Below, one piece after another: positions 15,971 through 23,684 of a stretch of 64,000 bases of DNA. Both the position numbers and the translations under genes were made by a program. The DNA lies in the NCBI RefSeq assembly GCF_029626035.1, contig NZ_JARUBE010000003.1:434001-498000 (forward strand). The letters run 5' to 3'. This stretch comes from Micromonospora sp. WMMD980. Its GTDB lineage: Bacteria; Actinomycetota; Actinomycetes; Mycobacteriales; Micromonosporaceae. Positions within the stretch are counted from its first letter, which is position 1; each line of letters starts with the position of its first letter. The notes under the pieces were generated by a model. The model was given only the letters and a program-made list of their open reading frames with translations. It searched no databases and was not told the origin of the DNA.

Positions 15971-17724
15971 CCGCTCCAACGCTGCCCGGCCTCGCGCCGG
16001 CCGTCCCGACCCCGGCTGCTGCTCCTCGGCCGGGGTCGCGGGCGGCCCGCATGGCGCTTCCCCGCTCGGTGGACGTGCTCAAGGAGATCGCCGCCGAGTA
16101 CGACGTCTGCGTGCGTCCCCTGGCCATGCGCCGCACGGATCTCGACACCGGCCTGACCGAGGTCATCGACCTGCCCTGCGGGGCGACCCGGGAGGACAAG
16201 TGCGCGCCGTGCGCGAAGAAGAACCGCCGGCTGCGTCAGGCGCAGATCCGGGAGGGCTGGCACCGCGACGACGAACCGCTACCGCCCCCGGAACCGGCGA
16301 CCGAGGAACAGTCGTCCCTGATCCTCTTCCGCGCACACCTGGAGTTCTCACGTGACGAGGCGTCCCGGGCGTGCCAGTGGGGCCAGGTGGAAGACCTCGA
16401 CGAGGCGATCCGGGAAGTGGAAGAGGCGATCGCGGCGGAAGGGCTCCGGGGACGGGTCGCCCCGCCGCACACAACCGGCGACGACGACCAGGGCGACGAC
16501 GACACCGGCCCGCGCCGCAAGCGCTCCACCCGACGGCGCCAGGACGCCCCCGAACTGCCTCGCCGCAAGGTCGAGCCGCGCACGGTCGGCAGGACGTACA
16601 CCGCGCCGGACGGGGCCACCTACCGGCCGTCGATGTGGCTGACGCTCACCCTCGACTCGTACGGCCCGGTCCGCCCCGACGGCACGCCGCTCAACCCCGA
16701 CCGGTACGACTACCGCCGCGCGGCATGGGATGCGGTGCACTTCCCTCGGCTGCTCGATCGGTTCTGGCAGAACCTGCGGCGGTGTGAGGGCTGGAACGTC
16801 CAGTACGCCGGCTGCGTCGAGCCGCAACGCCGCCTCGCCCCGCACGCGCACTTCGCCATCCGGGGCACGATTCCCCGGGACATCCTGCGTACCGTCGCGG
16901 CGGCGACCTATCACCAGGTGTGGTGGCCGGCGGTCGACGTTCAGCGCTACACCGTCGACCGGCCTCCGGTGTGGGACGAGGACGCCTGCGCGTGGGTCGA
17001 CCCGGACACCCGTCAGCCGCTGACCACCTGGACGGAAGCCCTCGACGGCATCGACGCCGACCCGGACGCGGAACCGGTGCACGTGGTCCGCTTCGGCGCC
17101 CAGGTCGACGCTCGGGGCGTCATGCCCGGCACCGCCGACGCGGAGCGGACGATCCGGTACGTCACGAAGTACATCACCAAGCACACCGGCGACTGCCACA
17201 AGGCGACCACCGACCGGCAACGGGCGCACCTGGACCGGCTGTGGCGGGAACTGCGCATGACCCCGTGCACCGACCGGTGCGCCAACTGGCTGCTCTACGG
17301 CGTCCAGCCGAAGAAGGCACACGCGAAGCTCAAGCCGGGCCGCTGCAGGGGAAAGGTCCACCAGCGCGACACCCTCGGCATCGGCGGCCGGCGCATCCTC
17401 ATCTCCCGCGACTGGTCCGGCAAGACGCTCTCCGACCACAAGCACGACGTACGGGCCTGGGTACGGGCGCTGCTCGGCGTCACCGTCGGCCTCGATGGCG
17501 TCGACGACCAGGGCGCCACCGTCGAACCCGTCCGCCACGCCTGGGAACTGGCCCGCCCCGACGATCCCGACGTGCCGGCCATGGCCCACCGGCTCCTGCG
17601 GTCGATCAGCGAACGCGCCCGCTGGCGCTCAGAACTGCTCGCCGCCAAGGACCGCGCCGCCCAGCTCCCCGACGACACCACGACGACGGAAGCGGACAAC
17701 AAGACGGGGGAGGGGCTGTCATGA
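15967..17724 (+). CDS. rolling-circle replication initiator (RepSA-like, HUH)
   Basis: 585 aa. A cysteine cluster (C71, C79, C82) may bind zinc. The HUH motif is APHAHFAI (H293, H295), and the catalytic tyrosine motif is YVTKYITKH (Y397 and Y401). WLTLTLDSYG (about 224-233) corresponds to motif 1. The order and length match RepSA-type initiators, which nick one strand to start replication of the excised circle. The start overlaps the DUF2637 stop and the stop overlaps the Xis start, so these genes are coupled. Confidence 0.9.
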   Translation: MTAPTLPGLAPAVPTPAAAPRPGSRAARMALPRSVDVLKEIAAEYDVCVRPLAMRRTDLDTGLTEVIDLPCGATREDKCAPCAKKNRRLRQAQIREGWHRDDEPLPPPEPATEEQSSLILFRAHLEFSRDEASRACQWGQVEDLDEAIREVEEAIAAEGLRGRVAPPHTTGDDDQGDDDTGPRRKRSTRRRQDAPELPRRKVEPRTVGRTYTAPDGATYRPSMWLTLTLDSYGPVRPDGTPLNPDRYDYRRAAWDAVHFPRLLDRFWQNLRRCEGWNVQYAGCVEPQRRLAPHAHFAIRGTIPRDILRTVAAATYHQVWWPAVDVQRYTVDRPPVWDEDACAWVDPDTRQPLTTWTEALDGIDADPDAEPVHVVRFGAQVDARGVMPGTADAERTIRYVTKYITKHTGDCHKATTDRQRAHLDRLWRELRMTPCTDRCANWLLYGVQPKKAHAKLKPGRCRGKVHQRDTLGIGGRRILISRDWSGKTLSDHKHDVRAWVRALLGVTVGLDGVDDQGATVEPVRHAWELARPDDPDVPAMAHRLLRSISERARWRSELLAAKDRAAQLPDDTTTTEADNKTGEGLS

Positions 17725-17903
17725 CGGCCAACGACAAGCTGTGGACGGTCCGGGACGTGTCGACGTACCTCCGGGTGCCACAGGAAACGCTGTACCGCTG
17801 GCGCAAGGTCAAGTACGGTCCGCCGGCGGCCCGGGTCGGCCGACACCTGCGCTACGAGCCGGAAGCGGTCCGGGCATGGGTACGCGAGCAGGCGGCGGCC
17901 TGA
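17721..17903 (+). CDS. xis: excisionase / helix-turn-helix DNA-binding protein
   Basis: 60 aa beginning MTANDKLWTVRDVSTYLRVP, a MerR-like winged helix of the helix_turn_helix_17 type (TVRDVSTYLRVPQETLYRWR, then GRHLRYEPEAVRAWV). Its place between rep and int, with overlaps at both ends (ATGA at its start, TGATG at its stop), is the standard rep-xis-int arrangement. It is expected to bend DNA at the ends and bias the integrase towards excision. Confidence 0.88.
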   Translation: MTANDKLWTVRDVSTYLRVPQETLYRWRKVKYGPPAARVGRHLRYEPEAVRAWVREQAAA

Positions 17904-19111
17904 TGGGACACGTCGAGGACCGCTGGTACAAGGTGATCCGGCACCCCGGCGGCCGGAAGGAACGGATCAAGTCGGATCTGTTCGGCAAGGGGATGCGCTA
18001 CCGGGTCCGCTACATCGGCCCTGACGGCCGGGAACGCAGCCAGTCCTTCCCCGACCGGGCCAAGCGCGACGCTGACGCCTTCCTCGTCTCCACCGAGACG
18101 GACAAGCTACGCGGCTCCTACGTTGACCCGTCCGCCGGCCGGATCGCCTTCGCCGAGTACGCCGAGAACTGGTTGCGTACACGCTCCTTCGACGAGTCGA
18201 CCCGGGAGACCACGGAGTTTCGGGTACGTAAGCACCTGTTGCCATTCTTCGGCTCTCGGCAACTGGCCTCGATCAAGCCGGGTCACGTCCGGGAGTGGGA
18301 CGCCGCGATGGTCGGCAAGCTGGCGCCCTCGACCCGGGCCGTCGTCTTCGCCCATCTGCGGACGATCCTCGGTGCGGCCGTCGACGACGAACGCATCGCG
18401 AAGAACCCGTGTTCGGCAAAGTCGGTCAAGCCGCCCCGGCCTACGCAACGCCGAGTCATTCCCTGGCGGGCCGACGAGGTCTCGGCAATCCGCGGTTGCC
18501 TCGCTGAGCGGTACCGCCCGATGGTCGACCTCGGCGCCGGCTGTGGCATGCGGCAGGGAGAGATCTTTGGCCTGGGCGTCGATGACGTCGACCTCGACTC
18601 GGGCTGGGTACACATCGTCCGGCAGGTCAAGGTGGTCCGCTCCCGGCTCGTCTTCGGCCTTCCCAAGAACGACCGGGACCGCCGCGTACCGCTGCCCGAC
18701 TCCGTGGCCCAGTCACTCAAGGAGCACACCGAGAAGTACGACCCGCTCTCGATAACCCTGCCGTGGGAGGACCCGTTCAGCGACGAGCGGGTGACCGTGC
18801 CGCTGCTGTTCACCACCACCCGCCGGGGCGCGATCAAGCGGGCTACCTTCGACGACAAGAACTGGCGTCCGGCGGTGCGGGCTGCCGGCATCGTCCCGAC
18901 CCGGTCTACTGGGATGCACGCGCTGCGCCACTTCTACGCCTCAGCGCTGCTCGACGCGGGGGAGAGCATCAAGGCGCTCGCCTCGTACCTCGGACACTCC
19001 GACCCTGGCTTCACGTTGAGGGTCTACACCCACCTGATGCCAGCCAGCGATGAGCGTACGCGGAAGGTAATCGATGCTCTTTTGCGCCATTTACCGGGAC
19101 AGGGTGGCTGA
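17903..19111 (+). CDS. int: tyrosine site-specific integrase
   Basis: 402 aa. An N-terminal arm-binding region (about 30-70, RYRVRYIGPDGRERSQSFPD), a core-binding SAM-like domain (80-170), and the catalytic domain with R217 (GCGMRQGE), H339-x-x-R342 (MHALRHFYAS), H365 (LGHS) and nucleophile Y375 (VYTHLM). All catalytic residues are present, so it should be active. It is expected to recombine the 44-bp core in rnpB. A low-GC membrane-protein gene separates it from attR, which is unusual because int is often terminal. Confidence 0.93.
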   Translation: MGHVEDRWYKVIRHPGGRKERIKSDLFGKGMRYRVRYIGPDGRERSQSFPDRAKRDADAFLVSTETDKLRGSYVDPSAGRIAFAEYAENWLRTRSFDESTRETTEFRVRKHLLPFFGSRQLASIKPGHVREWDAAMVGKLAPSTRAVVFAHLRTILGAAVDDERIAKNPCSAKSVKPPRPTQRRVIPWRADEVSAIRGCLAERYRPMVDLGAGCGMRQGEIFGLGVDDVDLDSGWVHIVRQVKVVRSRLVFGLPKNDRDRRVPLPDSVAQSLKEHTEKYDPLSITLPWEDPFSDERVTVPLLFTTTRRGAIKRATFDDKNWRPAVRAAGIVPTRSTGMHALRHFYASALLDAGESIKALASYLGHSDPGFTLRVYTHLMPASDERTRKVIDALLRHLPGQGG

Positions 19112-19279
19112 CGAGCAGGTTGAATGCGCCGCTCGGCAGCGCAAGTGTCGAACCACATACGGCACGGTTGCGCTAGATTACTGAACAAAATCCGACACGA
19201 GGGAGATGCTTTGGTTGTCAAGACGAGAGCATGGTAAGACTGTCGTACGAAAGGCTTCCATGTCCCGGTTTGCTAGAAG

Positions 19280-20530
19280 TTGCCCCGGCGGATTCTCGTG
19301 CTGTGGATGAAAGCGATCCTACTTGCTCCGGCTTTTGCTCTTCTTGCGCAGGTAATTCTAGTGATCCTAAACCTTCCAACGGTGGGTCTTGTTGTATTTG
19401 GAACGCGGGTCGCCGGCTGGAGACTTATTTGGCTTCGCCGTGCATTGACTCCGAGGGGATTGCGGCGGTTGCCGAAGCGGTCTCGGGTGCGAGTGGCGCT
19501 CGGAGCTGTGGCCATTGCCTACTGCGTGGTCGCCACCCCCGTGCTGACTACCGGCATTGCCGTTTCTGTCCTTGGCCGGAAGGGCGTGGGAGGGTTTGCG
19601 CACTTCCTTTGGGTGCTGCCCTTCTTCGCGCTTTATAGTCCTTTCGTCGGCCTAAGGAGCGAGCGCGCCAAGGCGCGGGATAGGGTGAATTATCTAGTGC
19701 AGGCGGGAGGGGTGGACCGGTCCGTGGCGAGAGAAATTGCGTCCCGCCGGATGTCGCTGTTCCTGGCGAAGGATTCGGCGGCGGCCGTATTCTCGATGGC
19801 CATGATGTACTCAATCGGTGCAGGCGTATTTTTCGCCGTTTTCTATGGATCCAACCTCGATCCAGATTCCCCTTCTGTGTCTGGAGCTTTGACGGTTGCG
19901 CTAGCTGCCTGCTACTTAGTGGTATGGCTCGCGAGCCGACCGTTTTTTCTCTATTTAAATCGGCGCCCTTCTGACATGTATGCACTGAATATCTTGGAGT
20001 CTGTATCTCCTTACTCTAGGCCGGGTAGTGGTAAATCTGATCCCCTCGGCTCAAGGAGGAGCGCGCTGTTGGCGGCGGCGCGCGCTATCGAAAGGCATGC
20101 AGCTTCCCTTGATGCAGTTCTGCCTAAAGGTGTGACAAGCTCCTTTGCGGCGCTGCTGCGGGCGGGGGCGAAGGACATTCGGAACTTCTGCGAATCCCGA
20201 CAGTCGCTGGATAGGGAGCTGCCTTACCGGATGGCTTCAACTGTTGACAATATGGTTCTGCTCTTATCGGGCGGTGCCGACAGTGCCGTATATCGCGAAT
20301 CTGCTGACCTCTGGGGAGCTTTCGATGAAGCGGGAAGGCCGGTGGCGGAGCGAAGTCACGGGCGTCTTGCGCGACTTAAGGAGATTGGTCTGAATGTCGG
20401 TCGGGGCGTCGAGCCCGCAGGCCGCGCGACTCAAACTCTAGTCCAGGTAGCGCTTCTAATCGTTTTCGCTGTATTGGTGATGCAGGGAAGAGTGGATCTT
20501 GTGGAGGTGGTTAAGCGAGTACTCCAGTAG
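19280..20530 (+). CDS. multi-TM membrane protein, right-end cargo
   Basis: Up to 416 aa; the first codon is uncertain (TTG 19280, GTG 19298 or ATG 19307, the last preferred on codon grounds). Two hydrophobic segments are at the N-terminus (ILLAPAFALLAQVILVI, ALGAVAIAYCVVATPVL), two more follow in the middle, then a soluble region with SRRSALLAAARAIERHAASL, and a final TM near the C-terminus (LVQVALLIVFAVLVM). GC is low: the 60-base line at 19321 has 28 G/C. No family recognised. It lies between int and attR and so is element cargo, possibly defence or exclusion. The gap 19112-19279 shows nothing I can name. Confidence 0.65.
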   Translation: MPRRILVLWMKAILLAPAFALLAQVILVILNLPTVGLVVFGTRVAGWRLIWLRRALTPRGLRRLPKRSRVRVALGAVAIAYCVVATPVLTTGIAVSVLGRKGVGGFAHFLWVLPFFALYSPFVGLRSERAKARDRVNYLVQAGGVDRSVAREIASRRMSLFLAKDSAAAVFSMAMMYSIGAGVFFAVFYGSNLDPDSPSVSGALTVALAACYLVVWLASRPFFLYLNRRPSDMYALNILESVSPYSRPGSGKSDPLGSRRSALLAAARAIERHAASLDAVLPKGVTSSFAALLRAGAKDIRNFCESRQSLDRELPYRMASTVDNMVLLLSGGADSAVYRESADLWGAFDEAGRPVAERSHGRLARLKEIGLNVGRGVEPAGRATQTLVQVALLIVFAVLVMQGRVDLVEVVKRVLQ

Positions 20531-20562
20531 CTGCGAACGCGCCCAGCGTGTGGGAAGTCAGG

Positions 20563-20581
20563 ACGGCCTGGTGACGGCCTA
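20563..20581. repeat. two phased ACGGCCT(G) repeats, candidate integrase arm sites (right)
   Basis: ACGGCCTG at 20563 and ACGGCCTA at 20574, 11 bp apart, mirror the four copies at the left end. They lie about 50-70 bp inside the right core site. Arm-site function is inferred. Confidence 0.5.
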
Positions 20582-20632
20582 CGTGGGCTATGGTCCGGCT
20601 TCGCCCCTGGTCAGTGAATTGCAGCGATCTAC

Positions 20633-20676
20633 ATCCGGCGTACAGGTCGACTCGTCCGTCGCCCACCAGCTCAGAG
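20633..20676. repeat. attR: 44-bp core
   Basis: Identical over 44 bases to 3891-3934, the 3' end of rnpB. No other rnpB sequence precedes it, which marks it as the duplicated end of the inserted element. Confidence 0.92.
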
Positions 20677-20699
20677 CCGCGATCGACGCTCTGAGCTGG
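20666..20699 (+). terminator. hairpin at the right junction
   Basis: CCAGCTCAGAG (20666-20676) pairs with CTCTGAGCTGG (20689-20699). The stem is the same as at 3924-3957 but the 12-base loop differs (starts CCGCGATC instead of ACCTGATC). This is probably the original chromosomal rnpB terminator, or that of an older element. Confidence 0.55.
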
Positions 20700-20765
20700 T
20701 TCTATATCCGGGCGTCGATGGTCGTCGTTGGTCAACTTTGGCCGGCGTTCGACGCCCTGGTCGCT
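20677..20765. other. sequence outside attR resembling the element's left end
   Basis: From about 20722, GTCGTTGGTCAACTTTGGCC followed by GGCGTTCGACGCCCTGG aligns with 3972-4017 of the element (GCCGTTGGTTGACCTTGGTC, ten extra bases, then GGCGTTTGACGGCCTGG): 15 of 20 and 15 of 17 matches by eye. It may be the fossil left end of an earlier, related insertion. Confidence 0.45.
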
Positions 20766-20859
20766 GGCTCAGCAAACCTCGTCCCGGCTTGGCGCATCGG
20801 TAACGCGCGGAAGCGATCCGTCCATGGCGCCGCAACAACTCGTGCCACTCTCCTGCCCG

Positions 20860-21134
20860 ACGAGGATCACCTGTGCGGACGAACTCCTCGACAACCTGCC
20901 AGGCGCGGTCGAGGTGGAGAACGACGGCCGCAGCACCCGCGAACCCGAGCGTCAGCACCGGGAAGGCGGCGCTGCCCCGTACCCGCGGGACCCGCAGTAC
21001 CCGACGCCTCCGCCCAGGGCGCGGCCAGTGACCTGGTCCTCTTCTTCTACGGCCGGATACCGCTGGAGTCGTTGAAGTGCGAAGGCCACCGTCGGGTATT
21101 CGATCAGCTCGCGGCCCGGGACCCGTCCGGGTGA
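20860..21134 (+). pseudogene. degraded C-terminus of a maleylpyruvate-isomerase-like protein
   Basis: The last 38 codons read SDLVLFFYGRIPLESLKCEG and then FDQLAARDP, which resembles the C-terminal end of mycothiol-dependent maleylpyruvate isomerase family proteins. Upstream, related-looking segments (DELLDNLPGAVEVENDG) lie in another frame, so the gene appears frameshifted and truncated. No start is apparent. The identification rests on memory of the family. The remainder of 20766-21210 shows no intact gene. Confidence 0.4.
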
Positions 21135-21210
21135 CGCCGACGACACACGATCGGAGCACCTGCCGGTTGGCGGGGGCGGATGTGCTGCCCTTGAGTTGGT
21201 CCCCGTGCTG

Positions 21211-21873
21211 TCAGTACAGGATGGCGTTGCGCCGGGCGCGCAGCGCGTCAACGATCTCGCGGGGTGCCCGGTCGGGTGATCCGGCATGGTAGGGCGGCCG
21301 GGGCTCGTACTCGTGCGCGAGTTGAATGGTCTGGGCGACGGCGTCGCCGGCGATCCGTCCGGCGAGGGTGAACGCCAGGTCCAGGCCGGCGGAGACTCCG
21401 GCGGCCGTGAGGTACTTGCCGTCGACGACGACGCGCTCGGCGACCGGGGTGGCGCCCAGCGGGGCCAGTTGGTCATGGGCCAGCCAGTGGGTGGTGGCCC
21501 GACGTCCGGTGAGGAGGCCGGCGCCGGCGAGCAACAGCGATCCGGTGCACACCGATGCGGTCCAGGTGCTGTGTTCGTCGGCGGCGCGTAGCCACTGGCG
21601 TGCCGGACCTTCGATCATCTGGGCGTGCCAGCCCGGCCCGCCGGGCACCACGACGACGTCAGGTCTCGGTACGTCGGCCAGCGTGGCGGTGGCGGTGAGG
21701 TGCAGGCTGCCCACCTCGTTGACGACCGGACCCGGGCGATGCGCGACGAACACGGTTTCGGCGCCGGGCAGATGGGACAGCACGTCGTAGGGTCCGACGG
21801 CGTCGAGGGCGGTGAACCGTTCGAAAAGAAGGATGGCGATCTGCATCTGGCTTTTCCGGCCCATCTCCGACAT
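21211..21873 (-). CDS. DJ-1/PfpI-family protein (isonitrile-hydratase-like)
   Basis: 220 aa from ATG 21873 (MSEMGRKSQMQIAILLFERF); ATG 21846 is an alternative. The glutamine-amidotransferase-like fold is clear: PDVVVVPGGPGW, then the nucleophile elbow ASVCTGSLLLAGAGLLTGRR with the conserved Cys, and THWLAHDQL. The VCTGSLLLA plus GRRATTHW combination resembles InhA-type isonitrile hydratases. The perfect inverted repeat one base upstream (21875-21907) contains a TAGACA that would be a -10 at the right distance for leaderless transcription. Confidence 0.82.
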   Translation of the reverse strand: MSEMGRKSQMQIAILLFERFTALDAVGPYDVLSHLPGAETVFVAHRPGPVVNEVGSLHLTATATLADVPRPDVVVVPGGPGWHAQMIEGPARQWLRAADEHSTWTASVCTGSLLLAGAGLLTGRRATTHWLAHDQLAPLGATPVAERVVVDGKYLTAAGVSAGLDLAFTLAGRIAGDAVAQTIQLAHEYEPRPPYHAGSPDRAPREIVDALRARRNAILY

Positions 21874-21874
21874 G

Positions 21875-21907
21875 GACAGTGTCTACCACGGTCCCGTAGA
21901 CACTGTC
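21875..21907. promoter_or_regulatory. perfect 12-bp inverted repeat, probable repressor operator
   Basis: GACAGTGTCTAC (21875-21886) and GTAGACACTGTC (21896-21907) with a 9-bp spacer. It overlaps the presumed -10 of the DJ-1 gene and lies 113 bp before the divergent GNAT gene. The layout fits a TetR-type operator, but no TetR gene is in this neighbourhood. Confidence 0.65.
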
Positions 21908-22019
21908 TATTGCGTCGTCCTTCGGGCACCCGGACGGCCCGCCGCTGGCGGTGCAGCTCGGGGCGGGGCCGCCGGGTATTCGTTTGTGTGTCCGGGGATC
22001 CGCCCCCTACCGTCCGGCC

Positions 22020-22565
22020 ATGGCTCTCCGGGAGGAACAGGTCCGCGACCGGCGACACGTCGACGCGTTGCACCGCGAGGCGTTCGGTGACGAGCACGGT
22101 GGGGTCGTGGCGCGCCTGGTGGAAGACCTGCGCCGCGACGACCCCGCCGCGTTGTCGCTGGTGGCCGAGGATGCGGACGAGGTCGTGGGGCACGTGATGT
22201 TCAGCCGGTGCCGGTTGGACGCGCCCCGGCGGCTCGTCGACGTGGTGTCGCTGAGCCCGCTCGCCGTCGCCCCGCACCGGCAGCGTCGCGGCGTCGGTCG
22301 CGCGCTCGTCCGGCAAGGGCTTCGGGAGCTTGACGTACGCGGAGTGCCGCTGGTGTTCCTGGAGGGCGATCCCCGGTACTACTCCCGGCTCGGCTTCGGC
22401 CCAGCGGAGGCGCAGGGTTTCCGCAAGCCGTCCCTGCGGATTCCCGACGCCGCCTTCCAGGTGGTGACGTTGTCGGCGTACGAGTCGTGGATGACCGGCA
22501 CGTTCGTCTACTCGGACACCTTCTGGCGGCACGACTGCGTCGGTCTGCGTGACCAGGCCGGATGA
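22020..22565 (+). CDS. GNAT family N-acetyltransferase (YhbS-like)
   Basis: 181 aa from ATG 22020 (MALREEQVRDRRHVDALHRE). The acetyl-CoA site is LSPLAVAPHRQRRGVGRALV (motif A, R/Q-x-x-G-x-G/A), and LEGDPRYYSRLGFGPAEA is typical of the YhbS subgroup. A cytoplasmic enzyme transferring acetyl from acetyl-CoA to an unknown small molecule or protein. It is divergent from the DJ-1 gene and may share its operator. Confidence 0.85.
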   Translation: MALREEQVRDRRHVDALHREAFGDEHGGVVARLVEDLRRDDPAALSLVAEDADEVVGHVMFSRCRLDAPRRLVDVVSLSPLAVAPHRQRRGVGRALVRQGLRELDVRGVPLVFLEGDPRYYSRLGFGPAEAQGFRKPSLRIPDAAFQVVTLSAYESWMTGTFVYSDTFWRHDCVGLRDQAG

Positions 22566-22612
22566 GCCGGCCGCGCCGTACCCGGAAAGGGGCCGGCGCG
22601 ACCGGCGGCGCG

Positions 22613-23098
22613 TCAGGGCGCGGTGGGGGTGACGCCGTCGAGCAGGTCGGCGAGGTGGGCGGCGGTGGTCGGGGCGTGCAGGTGCAGGCGGGCCACGTTG
22701 ATGCTGTCCGTGCCGACCACGGCGAGCAGCGCCTGCTTGCTGACCGCGTAGACGCTGAGGTAGCCGTTCTCGTTGCGGACCGTGGACTGCTGGAAGTCGC
22801 CCTGGCCCAGCCGGAACCCGACCTGGCGGCCCAGCCCGAACATGGTCGCCGCCAACGCCGCGAGGTCGTCCGGGCTGGCGTCGTTCTGCAGGTTGTGCGT
22901 GATGAGCAGGCCGTCGACGCCACCGAGCACGCAGCCGTGCACGCCGGGGATCTGGATCCGCAGCGCGGACAGTTCCTGCCCGATGGCCGGGTACGGCAGC
23001 GCCGGGTTGCCGGCCAGCGAGGGTGGCAGCACGCGCGGCGGCGGCAGGGTGCCGGCCCCGGCCGGCGTGCGGCGGGGGAGTTTGTCCACCCGGCTCAC
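22613..23098 (-). CDS. roadblock/LC7-like protein
   Basis: 161 aa from GTG 23098. After a Pro-rich N-terminus the sequence has the roadblock pattern: ELSALRIQIPGVHGCVLGGVD, LITHNLQNDASPDDLAALAA, then GYLSVYAVSKQALLAVVGT. Such domains bind small GTPases or form regulatory dimers. Its start overlaps the stop of the next upstream gene (GTGA), and that gene has a similar fold, so the pair likely forms a heteromeric complex. Confidence 0.7.
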   Translation of the reverse strand: MSRVDKLPRRTPAGAGTLPPPRVLPPSLAGNPALPYPAIGQELSALRIQIPGVHGCVLGGVDGLLITHNLQNDASPDDLAALAATMFGLGRQVGFRLGQGDFQQSTVRNENGYLSVYAVSKQALLAVVGTDSINVARLHLHAPTTAAHLADLLDGVTPTAP

Positions 23099-23466
23099 AG
23101 CTCCAGGCTCTCCTCGATCGCGCGCAGCTGGTGCCGGGCCATCGCCAGGTTGGCCCGGCTCTTGCTCACCATCAGATAGAGGAACAGGCCCTTGCCGGTG
23201 CGGTTGCTCAGCGGCCGGATCAGGTGGTATTGGCTGCCCAGCGTGATGAGGATGTCCTCGATCTCGTCGTCGAGCTTCAGCATCTCGATGGTGCGCAGCT
23301 TGGCCCGGACCACGTCGGTGTTGCCGGCGGCGGCGACGGTCAGGTCGACCTCGCCGTTGCCGCCGGCCACGCCGAGGGTCATGCCACTGGTGTAGTCGAC
23401 GAGCGCGGCGCCGATCGCGCCGTCGATGCTCATCGCGCTCTTCAACGCGACGTCGAGGTTGCCCAC
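23095..23466 (-). CDS. roadblock/LC7-like partner protein
   Basis: 123 aa from GTG 23466 with GGGGAG upstream. Sequence VGNLDVALKSAMSIDGAIGA, ALVDYTSGMTLGVAGG, AAAGNTDVVRAKLRTIEML and IRPLSNRTGKGLFLYLMVSK follow the roadblock/LC7 alpha-beta pattern. It is cotranscribed with the overlapping downstream gene at 22613. The process it controls is unknown. The 218 bp upstream contain no other gene and presumably the promoter. Confidence 0.7.
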   Translation of the reverse strand: MGNLDVALKSAMSIDGAIGAALVDYTSGMTLGVAGGNGEVDLTVAAAGNTDVVRAKLRTIEMLKLDDEIEDILITLGSQYHLIRPLSNRTGKGLFLYLMVSKSRANLAMARHQLRAIEESLEL

Positions 23467-23684
23467 GGTGTTCTCCCCAGGGGTCGTCCGGGTGGGCCGG
23501 TCGCCGCTCGGGTGTCGTGCGGGCTGACAGCCGGCGCCTCCCGCGAATATGCTCCGTCGAGGCTTGCACAGCAAGGTGCAGCCTGCACGTTGGTGGCCGG
23601 TGATCCACCTGGGTGGCTCGCCCACCCGTCCGTCGGTCCCGTAAGTGGGACTTGCCGGCCGATGGTCGATCGTGGAGCCACCTG

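Noticed and set aside
19206..19308. 34-aa frame after GGGAG before the right-end membrane protein
   Set aside because: The purine-rich motif directly abuts the ATG, leaving no spacer, and the peptide has no feature; a leader role cannot be supported.
19231..19638. 135-aa frame overlapping the start of the right-end membrane protein
   Set aside because: It is in another frame over the region where the membrane protein shows clear TM segments; Cys/Ser/Gly-rich composition of a shadow.
20499..20632. Second rnpB copy to the left of attR
   Set aside because: Only the 44-bp core matches rnpB; sequence before it is element DNA, so it is an att duplication and not a gene.
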